Positions 57,340 through 64,000 of a stretch of DNA of 64,000 nt are shown here, piece by piece. Position numbers and translations under genes: made by a program. The notes under the pieces are model-generated. The model made no database searches. It had not been told where the DNA came from and worked only from the letters and a program-made list of their open reading frames with translations. How positions within the stretch are numbered: position 1 is the stretch's first letter; every line of letters starts with the position of its first letter. Source of the stretch: Pseudomonas silesiensis (GTDB lineage Bacteria; Pseudomonadota; Gammaproteobacteria; Pseudomonadales; Pseudomonadaceae); the NCBI RefSeq assembly GCF_001661075.1, contig NZ_CP014870.1:4546501-4610500 (forward strand), in the 5' to 3' direction.

Positions 57340-57680
57340 CAACGTCGAACCTCGCACGGTGCTTTCTTATTTTTGTGGCTATCGTTTTTATGGTTTCTGC
57401 CGTCGGCGGCGAACCGCTGACGGAGGCAGGAGAAACGTCTGCGATGAGCAATACACGGAGCGTGCCAGCTTGCCGATACCCTTTTTTATCAAGTAGTTAC
57501 GTGAAGACAAGGGCAGCCGGTCGCCTCTGGACGAGATCGGCAGCGTCTAATATCGCGACAGCTGTTGCACTCTGAGACAGCATAGATGCCGCCACCGGGA
57601 CAGTTCATCGCCCGAGGATTGACGGCAATCCCCACCGAGCGCGAAATGGGTATTCACCGATTGCCTACAGGGGATCCAAA
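57340..57680. other. Divergent qhpA upstream region
   Basis: 341 bases with no gene. It must carry the qhpA promoter. On the minus strand CAACAGCTGTCGCGATA lies near 57567-57551; part of it (CTGTCGCGAT) recurs ahead of the aldehyde dehydrogenase gene. A TGGCAC near 57471 resembles a -24 element, but no TTGC follows at the right distance. Confidence 0.45.
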
Positions 57681-58037
57681 ATGGCAAGCATCACTGTCCT
57701 GGCGGGGGACTTTCTGCAGGGTGATGGAGAGTACATGGACGGCGTTTTCACCCTCAGGACGTCGCTTCACCCGTGGCCCGGCATTACCCTGCCGCTCTCT
57801 TCATTCAAGAGCGTAGAAGTCGCCAATGAGGGGTCGATCAACAACATCAAGGATGCCATCGGCTTCGGCGTCGCCGGCGCCATGCTGCTCGGTCCCATCG
57901 GGGCCATTGCCGGTTTCATGTTGGCCGGCAAGGAAACCGAGGTGACTTTCCTGGCAACGCTCAAGGATGACAGGAAGCTGCTCGCTGCCGTGGATGGCGA
58001 CACATTCGACGAGATCTACCGGAGGTTTTCCGCCTGA
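57681..58037 (+). CDS. Hypothetical protein with a glycine-rich hydrophobic segment
   Basis: A 118-residue protein with AGGGGAT before the ATG. Its middle contains a Gly/Ala-rich hydrophobic stretch (IGFGVAGAMLLGPIGAIAGFMLAG) that resembles a glycine-zipper or single membrane hairpin. It is flanked by beta-strand-rich parts (ITVLAGDFLQGDG, TEVTFLATLKDDRKLLAAV). No family is recognised with confidence. It is divergent from qhpA and convergent with the DUF1652-like gene; no functional link can be shown. Confidence 0.7.
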   Translation: MASITVLAGDFLQGDGEYMDGVFTLRTSLHPWPGITLPLSSFKSVEVANEGSINNIKDAIGFGVAGAMLLGPIGAIAGFMLAGKETEVTFLATLKDDRKLLAAVDGDTFDEIYRRFSA

Positions 58038-58087
58038 TCGGTCAGCGTGGGCCGCACCGTTTCCCGATGGTGCGGCCTGACGCCTAT

Positions 58088-58342
58088 TCAGATGGTATAG
58101 GTGGGATTGATGCTTTTGTGCGCCTCGATTTCCTGCCGCATGTCCGCCACCAGCGACGCGATGGCATGGGGACTGTCCAGGGTCCACAGGGGAACATGGC
58201 TCGCTACCAGATCCACTTTGCCCGTCATGCAGTCGCAGACCCGAATGGTCAGGGATTGGTCTGCCTCCATGACGCACGTGCATACGGCGGGCAACATTTT
58301 GTGTTCGATGATGCTTTGAATTTCCAGGGTTGAAAGGAACAT
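58088..58342 (-). CDS. DUF1652-like small protein
   Basis: 84 residues from the ATG at 58342, chosen because GGGAGGTAG sits just before it. The sequence (FLSTLEIQSIIEHKMLPAVCTC near the start and SLVADMRQEIEAHK near the end) matches the small DUF1652 family common in Pseudomonas, as I remember it. Cytoplasmic, function unknown. It points away from the aldehyde dehydrogenase gene. Confidence 0.72.
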   Translation of the reverse strand: MFLSTLEIQSIIEHKMLPAVCTCVMEADQSLTIRVCDCMTGKVDLVASHVPLWTLDSPHAIASLVADMRQEIEAHKSINPTYTI

Positions 58343-58471
58343 TACTACCTCCCTCGCGCCAGATGGGGTGCCGGATGAACGGTCGGTCATTTCATCCACC
58401 GAGCCAGAAAATTCTATTCCTCAATGGTGGAGGTCTCAAGGTTGTAACAGGTTGCTCGTCGTCTCAGCCGC

Positions 58472-58488
58472 TGTCGCGATTTGCGACA
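58472..58488. promoter_or_regulatory. Inverted repeat TGTCGC-N5-GCGACA, candidate activator site
   Basis: Perfect 6-base arms around a 5-base spacer, centred about 84 bases upstream of the -24 element at 58564. That distance fits an enhancer site for a sigma-54 activator. Its left part is repeated upstream of qhpA. Confidence 0.55.
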
Positions 58489-58563
58489 ATTTGCCCTTGC
58501 CGCCAGTCCCTCCCGTCACCTGCCTACCCTGAGTATCAAGGCTGCCAGGCCCTTTGATGCACT

Positions 58564-58578
58564 TGGCACAGCCATTGC
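58564..58578 (+). promoter_or_regulatory. Sigma-54 (-24/-12) promoter of the aldehyde dehydrogenase gene
   Basis: TGGCAC at 58564-58569, five bases, then TTGC at 58575-58578: an exact match to the RpoN consensus, 38 bases upstream of the ATG at 58616. Confidence 0.82.
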
Positions 58579-58615
58579 GAAAGCCCTGTTCTCACGAACA
58601 ACAAGAGACTTCGCC

Positions 58616-60106
58616 ATGTCCCTCCCCCACCTGCTTCCCGCCACCTCGGCATTCATCCAGCGCGCCCCGCGCATGCTTATCGGTGGTGACTGGGTCGAGG
58701 CCGCCGACGGCCAGACCATGCCCCTGCACAACCCAGCCACCGGCGAAGTGCTGTGCGTAGTGCCACGGGCCACACCCGAGGATGTCGACCGTGCCGTGCT
58801 CGCCGCCCGCCAGGCGTTCGACGATTCGGCCTGGACCCGCACCCGGCCGCGGGAGCGACAGAACCTGTTGTGGAAACTGGCTGACCTGATGGAGCGCGAC
58901 GCCGAACTGCTGGCGCAACTGGAATGCCTGAACAACGGCAAGAGCGCTGCGGTCGCCCAGGTCATGGACGTGCAGTTGTCCATCGACTTCCTGCGCTACA
59001 TGGCCGGCTGGGCGACCAAGATCGAAGGCTCCAGCGTCGAAGTGTCGATGCCGTTGATGCCCAATGATCAATTCCACAGTTTCATCCGTCGCGAAGCCGT
59101 GGGCGTGGTCGGGGCCATCGTCGCCTGGAACTTCCCGCTGCTGCTGGCCTGCTGGAAACTCGGCCCGGCCCTGGCCACCGGCTGCACCGTGGTGCTCAAG
59201 CCCGCCGACGAAACCCCTTTGAGTGCATTGAAACTCGCCGAACTGGTGATGGAAGCCGGGTACCCCGCCGGCGTGTTCAACGTGGTGTCCGGCACCGGCA
59301 TCACTGCGGGCTCGGCGCTGACCCACAACCCGCTGGTGGACAAGCTGACCTTCACCGGTTCCACCGCCGTGGGCAAGCAGATCGGCAAGATCGCGATGGA
59401 CTCCATGACCCGGGTCACCCTGGAACTGGGTGGCAAATCACCTACCATCGTCATGGCCGATGCCGACCTCAAGAGTGCCGCCGCGGGCGCTGCCAGCGCG
59501 ATTTTCTTCAATCAGGGCCAAGTCTGCTGTGCCGGGTCGAGGCTGTATGTGCAGCGCAAGCATTTCGACAATGTGGTGGCGGACATCGCCGACATTGCCA
59601 ACGCCATGAAGCTCGGCAACGGCCTGGACCCGAGTGTCGAGATGGGGCCGTTGATCTCGGCGCGCCAGCAGGAGCGGGTGTACCGCTACATCGAAATGGG
59701 CCGGGAAAGTGGCGCGACCATCGCTTGCGGCGGCGAGCAGTTCGGGCCGGGGTTCTTCGTCAAGCCGACGGTGATTGTCGATGTCGATCAGAAGCACTCG
59801 CTGGTGCAGGAAGAAATCTTCGGCCCGGTGCTGGTGGCGATTCCGTTCGATGACGAAGCCGATGCGTTGCGCATGGCCAATGACAGTCCCTATGGGTTGG
59901 GGGCGAGCGTCTGGTCCAATGATCTGGCGGCGGTGCACCGGATGATTCCGCGGATCAAGTCAGGTTCGGTGTGGGTCAACTGCCACAGCGCCCTGGATCC
60001 GGCGCTGCCATTCGGCGGGTACAAGATGTCGGGGGTCGGGCGGGAAATGGGGTATGCGGCAATCGAGCATTACACCGAGTTGAAGTCGGTGTTGATCAAG
60101 CTGTGA
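58616..60106 (+). CDS. peaE: NAD-dependent aldehyde dehydrogenase, phenylacetaldehyde dehydrogenase-like
   Basis: 496 residues from the ATG at 58616 with AAGAGA before it; the longer open frame would begin above the RpoN promoter. ALDH motifs: NFPLLLACWKLGPAL, FTGSTAVGKQIG, ELGGKSP with the catalytic Glu, and FFNQGQVCCAGSR with the catalytic Cys. The overall sequence resembles phenylacetaldehyde dehydrogenases (PadA/PeaE/StyD) from memory. In P. putida the peaABCD (QHNDH) genes are paired with peaE, an aldehyde dehydrogenase, for phenylethylamine use; here it is about 1.3 kb from qhpA and shares an upstream element. It would oxidise the aldehyde made by the amine dehydrogenase. Substrate specificity is inferred. 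Confidence 0.82.
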   Translation: MSLPHLLPATSAFIQRAPRMLIGGDWVEAADGQTMPLHNPATGEVLCVVPRATPEDVDRAVLAARQAFDDSAWTRTRPRERQNLLWKLADLMERDAELLAQLECLNNGKSAAVAQVMDVQLSIDFLRYMAGWATKIEGSSVEVSMPLMPNDQFHSFIRREAVGVVGAIVAWNFPLLLACWKLGPALATGCTVVLKPADETPLSALKLAELVMEAGYPAGVFNVVSGTGITAGSALTHNPLVDKLTFTGSTAVGKQIGKIAMDSMTRVTLELGGKSPTIVMADADLKSAAAGAASAIFFNQGQVCCAGSRLYVQRKHFDNVVADIADIANAMKLGNGLDPSVEMGPLISARQQERVYRYIEMGRESGATIACGGEQFGPGFFVKPTVIVDVDQKHSLVQEEIFGPVLVAIPFDDEADALRMANDSPYGLGASVWSNDLAAVHRMIPRIKSGSVWVNCHSALDPALPFGGYKMSGVGREMGYAAIEHYTELKSVLIKL

Positions 60107-60161
60107 GCTGTCCCCTGTGGGCATGGCAACGATAACGGGTTCGACTGAGTGAACGCGCGCC

Positions 60162-60334
60162 CCTGTAGGAGCGAGCTTGCTCGCGAAGGACGTCAACGAT
60201 AACGCGTGTTTACTGGTTAAACGCGGCGCTCTTGAGACCATCGCGAGCAAGCTCGCTCCCACAGGGGACGCGTTTGTTCAGGAAGAACGCGTTATCGTTG
60301 ACGTCCTTCGCCGGCAAGCCGGCTCCTGCAGGGG
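60162..60334. repeat. REP cluster between peaE and ybaB
   Basis: Three REP arms lie at about 60162-60189, 60240-60266 and 60305-60334, of different subtypes. The segment between convergent genes (60107-60372) contains no gene. Confidence 0.82.
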
Positions 60335-60372
60335 ATCGCGTTTATTCAGGAAAAACGCGTTTCCATGGTGAA

Positions 60373-60711
60373 TCAGAACGGCAGTTTCATGCCCGGTGGC
60401 AGTTGCATGCCCGCGGTCATGCCGGACATCTTGTCCTGGCTGTTGGCTTCGATCTTGCGCACGGCGTCATTGACGGCGGCGGCGAATACCGCCTCCAGCA
60501 TTTCCTTGTCGTCTTCGCTCAGGCCTTCGACCAGGCTTGGGTCGATGGTCACGCGCTTGACGTCGTGACGACCGGTCATGACCACGGTGACCATGTCGCC
60601 GCCGGCTTTACCGGTGACTTCAGCGTTGGCCAGTTCTTCCTGCATCTTGGCCATCTTTTCCTGCATCTGCTGCGCCTGCTTCATCAGGCCGGCCATGCCA
60701 CCCTTCATCAT
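60373..60711 (-). CDS. ybaB: YbaB/EbfC-family nucleoid-associated protein
   Basis: 112 residues from the ATG at 60711, with GAGGTGA upstream. It has the family pattern [26 protein letters not shown] (a charged helix), the core [20 protein letters not shown] and a Gly/Met/Pro-rich tail. YbaB dimers bind DNA and are typically encoded just behind dnaX, as here (66 bases after the dnaX stop). The usual third member, recR, is not downstream in this window. Confidence 0.93.
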   Translation of the reverse strand: MMKGGMAGLMKQAQQMQEKMAKMQEELANAEVTGKAGGDMVTVVMTGRHDVKRVTIDPSLVEGLSEDDKEMLEAVFAAAVNDAVRKIEANSQDKMSGMTAGMQLPPGMKLPF

Positions 60712-60777
60712 GGTAATCACCTCAAAGTACTTGGATAAAAATCGCGCCCGGCCGTTGGGGCCGAACGCCTTCAGTTA

Positions 60778-62883
60778 TTAGCCCTGACTGACCAGGGCTT
60801 CGACAGGTTCAATAGTATCGTTACGGACCACCGCACCGAACTGCTGCATCATTTGTTGGATGAACGGGTCACCGTGGATCGACTCTTCGGCCTCGCGCTG
60901 GCGATTGGCACGACGACGGGATGCGGCCTGGGCCGGGGTTTCCTGCTCAGGCTTGATCAGCTCCATGGTCAGGGTCAGCGTACGCCCGTGATGCTGGTTC
61001 AATGCATCGTTGAGGCGACGTTGCTGGGTCGCATTGAACAGGGCGCTGTGGGCCGGGTCCAGGTGCAATAGCCAATTGTCGCCATCGACGGCGATCAAGG
61101 TGCAGTTGGCGGCGATGCTCCCGGTCATGCCGGAGATCGGCAATTTCGGGAACAGCTCCAGCCATTGCAGGGCCAGACCGGTCGCCGGCATGGCGGCCGG
61201 TTCGGGCTCGGGCTCCGGAGCCGGCTCGGCGGCATGCTCGCTGGCCAGTTCGTCCAGGTAGCTGTAGGACGAATCCATGTCCGGCTCGATGTAGTCCTCG
61301 TCCAGCGGCGGCTCGTCGTCCAGGTCCATGCCCGGTGTCGCCGCGTCGACTTCGCTCACGGAGGGTTCCGGGATCGGCGCAGCGGCCCATTCCGGGGCAT
61401 CCGGCACGACGCTGTCGGGCGTCGGCAATGGCATCGGCGGTAATTCGGGTTGTTCAGCGGCGGTGTCCAGAACCGGTTCGATCGCGGGTTGCTGGACGAC
61501 TTCGGGTTCTACCGGATCGTTCCATGGCAGGTCGACGACGGTGTCGACCGCTACCGCCTCGATTACCGGCTCGGGCACGGCTATCGGTGCAACCGCTTCC
61601 GGCACCGGAGCTGGAGCTGGAGTTGGAGCAGCCGCTACCGACGCAACCGCCGGTGCAACCGGTGCCGAAACGACCGGTGCAACTGCCGCAGGCACGACCG
61701 GTGCAGCCACTCGCGCGGCAGCCACTGAATGGGCGGAATCAACTGTGGCCTGGCTGATCCCTACTGTCTTTAGCGGCTGCCTCGGAGCGTCCTCGGTGTC
61801 TGCCGGCCTGAAGGCGAGCATGCGCAGCAGGACCATTTCGAAACCACCCCGGGGATCCGGCGCCAGCGGCAGATCGCGGCGACCGATCAGGCCCATCTGG
61901 TAGTAGAACTGTACGTCTTCGGCCGGCAGGGCCTGGGCCAGTGCCAACACCCGATCACGGTCGCCGTGACCGTTGTCGACGCCTTCAGGCAAGGCCTGGG
62001 CGATGGCGACACGGTGCAGCACATTGAGAATTTCCGAGAGCACGCCATTCCAGTCCGGGCCCTGTTCGGCCAGGTGCCGCACGGCTTCGAGCAACGCCTT
62101 GGCGTCACCCTCGATCAGCGCATGCAAGACGTCGTAGACCTGACCGTGATCGAGCGTGCCGAGCATGGCCCGCACGTCGGCGGCCATGACCTTGCCCTCA
62201 CCGAACGCGATCGCCTGGTCGGTCAGGCTCATGGCATCACGCATCGACCCATCGGCGGCGCGGCCCAGCAACCACAGCGCATCGTCTTCGAACGGCACGT
62301 TCTCGACACTCAGCACGTGGGTCAAATGCTCGACCACGCGCTCCGGCGTCATGTTTTTCAGGGAGAACTGCAGGCACCGCGACAGAATCGTTGCAGGAAG
62401 TTTCTGCGGGTCGGTGGTGGCCAGGATGAACTTGACGTAGGGCGGCGGCTCTTCGAGAGTCTTCAACAGCGCGTTGAAAGAATGGCTGGACAGCATGTGC
62501 ACTTCGTCGATCAGGTAGACCTTGAAGCGCCCGCGGCTCGGCGCGTACTGCACGTTGTCGAGCAGCTCGCGGGTATCCTCGACCTTGGTCCGGCTCGCGG
62601 CGTCGATCTCGATCAGGTCGACGAAACGGCCTTCATCGATCTCACGGCACACCGAGCACTCGCCGCAAGGCGTCGATGTGATACCTGTTTCACAGTTCAG
62701 GCATTTGGCGATGATCCGCGCAATGGTGGTCTTGCCCACGCCGCGGGTACCGGTGAACAGATAGGCATGGTGCAACCGTTGGCTGTCCAAGGCATTGATC
62801 AGAGCCTTGAGCACATGGGTCTGGCCGACCATTTCGCCGAACGAGCGCGGGCGCCATTTACGTGCAAGAACCTGATAACTCAT
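60778..62883 (-). CDS. dnaX: DNA polymerase III subunits gamma/tau
   Basis: 701 residues from the ATG at 62883 (MSYQVLARKWRPRSFGEMVGQ), the standard DnaX start; longer in-frame extensions overlap the divergent gene at 63028. Walker A is GTRGVGKTT near residue 45, four zinc-ligand Cys lie in CLNCETGITSTPCGECSVC, Walker B is VYLIDEVHM, and SRC follows. Domain III ends near 370, then a long Ala/Pro/Val/Glu-rich linker (about 390-570) leads to the tau C-terminal domain (ALQWLELFPKLPISGMTGSIA) that contacts the polymerase. It loads the sliding clamp in the replisome. Confidence 0.97.
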   Translation of the reverse strand: MSYQVLARKWRPRSFGEMVGQTHVLKALINALDSQRLHHAYLFTGTRGVGKTTIARIIAKCLNCETGITSTPCGECSVCREIDEGRFVDLIEIDAASRTKVEDTRELLDNVQYAPSRGRFKVYLIDEVHMLSSHSFNALLKTLEEPPPYVKFILATTDPQKLPATILSRCLQFSLKNMTPERVVEHLTHVLSVENVPFEDDALWLLGRAADGSMRDAMSLTDQAIAFGEGKVMAADVRAMLGTLDHGQVYDVLHALIEGDAKALLEAVRHLAEQGPDWNGVLSEILNVLHRVAIAQALPEGVDNGHGDRDRVLALAQALPAEDVQFYYQMGLIGRRDLPLAPDPRGGFEMVLLRMLAFRPADTEDAPRQPLKTVGISQATVDSAHSVAAARVAAPVVPAAVAPVVSAPVAPAVASVAAAPTPAPAPVPEAVAPIAVPEPVIEAVAVDTVVDLPWNDPVEPEVVQQPAIEPVLDTAAEQPELPPMPLPTPDSVVPDAPEWAAAPIPEPSVSEVDAATPGMDLDDEPPLDEDYIEPDMDSSYSYLDELASEHAAEPAPEPEPEPAAMPATGLALQWLELFPKLPISGMTGSIAANCTLIAVDGDNWLLHLDPAHSALFNATQQRRLNDALNQHHGRTLTLTMELIKPEQETPAQAASRRRANRQREAEESIHGDPFIQQMMQQFGAVVRNDTIEPVEALVSQG

Positions 62884-63027
62884 GGAAAACCGTCGCAACG
62901 AAGGAACACAAGCGGCTAATGCTAGCGGAGCAAGGCCAAAATTGCATCCGGTGCGCTCGTCTAATCTGGCTAAGATGCACTTTGGGGGGCTTTTATCAGC
63001 CAGGGATTGTTCAGGACCGGAGCGTTT

Positions 63028-63777
63028 ATGCGGCTTGCCTTGGGGGCATGGCTCTTGATGAGCCTGAGTGCGGCGGGCGCCGAAATGCCGCTGCGCTTCG
63101 TGGTGCCCGACAGTTGGGCAATGCCGATGATCCAACTGGAACGCGGCCGCCCGACCCAGGGCATTCTGCACGACGTGATGGTCAGCCTGGCGACCCAGGT
63201 CGGGGTACCGGCCGAATTTCACGTATTGCCCCGGGCACGGGTGCAAAATGCCATGGAACACGGCGAAGTCGACGTCCGCTGCTATGCGGCGCAGTCCTGG
63301 CAGCCGAATCAGTCCTGCGACTACATCTGGAGCATCCCGCTCTGGACCCAGCCCGACGTGCTGATCAGCCGGCCCGCCCCATTCATCCTCGTGGTGCCGG
63401 CGCAGTTGCCACGACAATCCATCGGCACGGTCCATGGCTACAGCTACCCGACCCTGCAACCGCTGTTCGACACAGGCCGGCTGCTGCGCGAAGACGCGCG
63501 CAATCAGGAACAGGTGCTGGAAAAACTGCAGGCCGGACGCTATCGCTATGCCGTGAGCAACCAATGGACCCTGGACTGGTTCAATCAGCGTCTGTTGCCC
63601 GATCGGCAATTGCAGGGCGTGGCGGTGCTACAGGTGCAGAGTGTCGGTTGCTACGTGCGCAATGATCCGAAAGTGCCTGTGCAGCGCATTTTGCGCACGT
63701 TGTTGCAGATGAAAATGTCCGGGGAGATCGATGACATTATCCGGCTTTATGTCGGTGGCGAGCCTGCAAAACCTTGA
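63028..63777 (+). CDS. Periplasmic solute-binding-like protein (SBP family 3)
   Basis: About 249 residues from the ATG at 63028; a signal peptide (RLALGAWLLMSLSAAGAEM) leads into a type 3 extracellular solute-binding fold (LRFVVPDSWAMPMIQLERGRPTQGILHDVM, LPRARVQNAMEHGEVDVRCY, IGTVHGYSYPTLQPLF). No ABC transporter genes are next to it, so it may be a stand-alone sensor or orphan binding protein. It is divergent from dnaX. The ligand cannot be read, though the family often binds amino acids. Confidence 0.83.
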   Translation: MRLALGAWLLMSLSAAGAEMPLRFVVPDSWAMPMIQLERGRPTQGILHDVMVSLATQVGVPAEFHVLPRARVQNAMEHGEVDVRCYAAQSWQPNQSCDYIWSIPLWTQPDVLISRPAPFILVVPAQLPRQSIGTVHGYSYPTLQPLFDTGRLLREDARNQEQVLEKLQAGRYRYAVSNQWTLDWFNQRLLPDRQLQGVAVLQVQSVGCYVRNDPKVPVQRILRTLLQMKMSGEIDDIIRLYVGGEPAKP

Positions 63778-63778
63778 T

Positions 63779-63838
63779 CTGTGGGAGCGAGCCTGCTCCG
63801 GGCGGCTTTCGCCGGCAAGCCGGTCTCGCTCCCACATT
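63779..63838. repeat. REP palindrome after the solute-binding gene
   Basis: GTGGGAGCGAGCCTGCTCC at the start and a GAGACCGG/CTCGCTCCCACA end form a single imperfect palindrome of about 58 bases between two converging genes. Confidence 0.75.
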
Positions 63839-63866
63839 TTGATCTTCGTATGCCTGGTAGCGAGGT

Positions 63867-64000
63867 TCAGGCTGTCTGCTGCAGTACCCGCCATTGCAGC
63901 GGCGCAACATACCCTTGCACCCAGGCCGGCACTTCTGCCGGCGGCATCGGCCGCGCTATGCAATGGCCTTGGGCAACGTCGCAACCCAGCCGCAGCAGCA
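63867..64000 (-). CDS. C-terminal end of an EAL-domain (cyclic-di-GMP phosphodiesterase-type) protein, partial
   Basis: The minus-strand frame is open from the window edge to TGA at 63869-63867. It encodes LLRLGCDVAQGHCIARPMPPAEVPAWV, the typical last part of EAL domains (the G-CD-AQG-motif and PMP-A-E). Domains further upstream are outside the window, so it is unclear whether GGDEF or sensor parts exist and whether it is active. Confidence 0.8.
   Translation of the reverse strand, partial: LLRLGCDVAQGHCIARPMPPAEVPAWVQGYVAPLQWRVLQQTA

Noticed and set aside
57461-57480. Sigma-54 promoter for qhpA (TGGCAC near 57471 on the minus strand)
   Set aside because: A TTGC occurs only 10 bases after TGGCAC rather than 5, so the -24/-12 geometry is wrong.
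62883-63609. N-terminal extension of the dnaX frame by about 240 residues
   Set aside because: It overlaps the divergent signal-peptide-bearing gene and precedes the canonical MSYQVLARKWRP start.

Overview
The window reads as chromosomal DNA of a fluorescent Pseudomonas, most likely of the P. fluorescens group. The grounds are high GC, a complete stretch of pyoverdine (pvd) genes, Pseudomonas-type REP palindromes in most intergenic gaps, and small families typical of the genus (DUF6124-like, DUF1652-like). No rRNA, tRNA, CRISPR array or intact insertion sequence was seen.

Positions 1-14.6 kb hold pyoverdine export, maturation and uptake. They carry the end of pvdR, then pvdT and opmQ (tripartite efflux pump), pvdP (on the minus strand), pvdM-pvdN-pvdO (periplasmic maturation), pvdE (inner-membrane export of the precursor) and fpvA (outer-membrane ferripyoverdine receptor). 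I can read PvdS-type iron-starvation boxes (TAAAT-N16-CGT) by eye ahead of pvdP, pvdM and pvdE, and near-matches ahead of the first NRPS gene and pvdG. From 14.7 to 19 kb, fpvA is separated from the synthetases by an accessory segment. It holds a small DUF protein, an approximately 620-bp stretch without a supported gene, and a 903-residue multidomain peptidoglycan-hydrolase-like protein ending in an AT-rich GH19-like domain. A small secreted protein follows directly and looks like an immunity partner.

From 19 to 44 kb, on the minus strand, lie pvdG (type II thioesterase), two giant NRPS genes that overlap by one base, and an HSL-type esterase. My reading of the adenylation codes gives D-Ala, Lys, Thr, D-Ser and two (hydroxy)ornithine-like residues, with a terminal thioesterase for release. 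PvdL, PvdS, PvdA and PvdF are not in the window and must be elsewhere.

From 44 to 52.7 kb there is an MFS transporter, an SDR plus GH15 glucoamylase-like pair, an orphan small protein, a divergent AraC/isonitrile-hydratase pair, a tandem pair of RsmX-type small RNAs (minus strand), an SRPBCC protein and an LprI-like protein.

From 52.7 to 60.1 kb lies an amine-oxidation locus: the quinohemoprotein amine dehydrogenase operon qhpA-D-C-B (minus strand) and a phenylacetaldehyde-dehydrogenase-like gene with a sigma-54 promoter. The dehydrogenase would turn primary amines into aldehydes and the second enzyme would oxidise them to acids. From 60.3 to 64 kb come ybaB and dnaX, a periplasmic solute-binding-like protein, and the end of an EAL-domain gene.

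The observations most worth following up are a perfect REP palindrome pair inserted in frame in an NRPS epimerisation domain, the GH19 toxin/immunity-like cassette, the duplicated rsmX genes, the 12-copy 48-bp array ahead of fpvA, and the sequence element shared by the qhpA and aldehyde dehydrogenase upstream regions.
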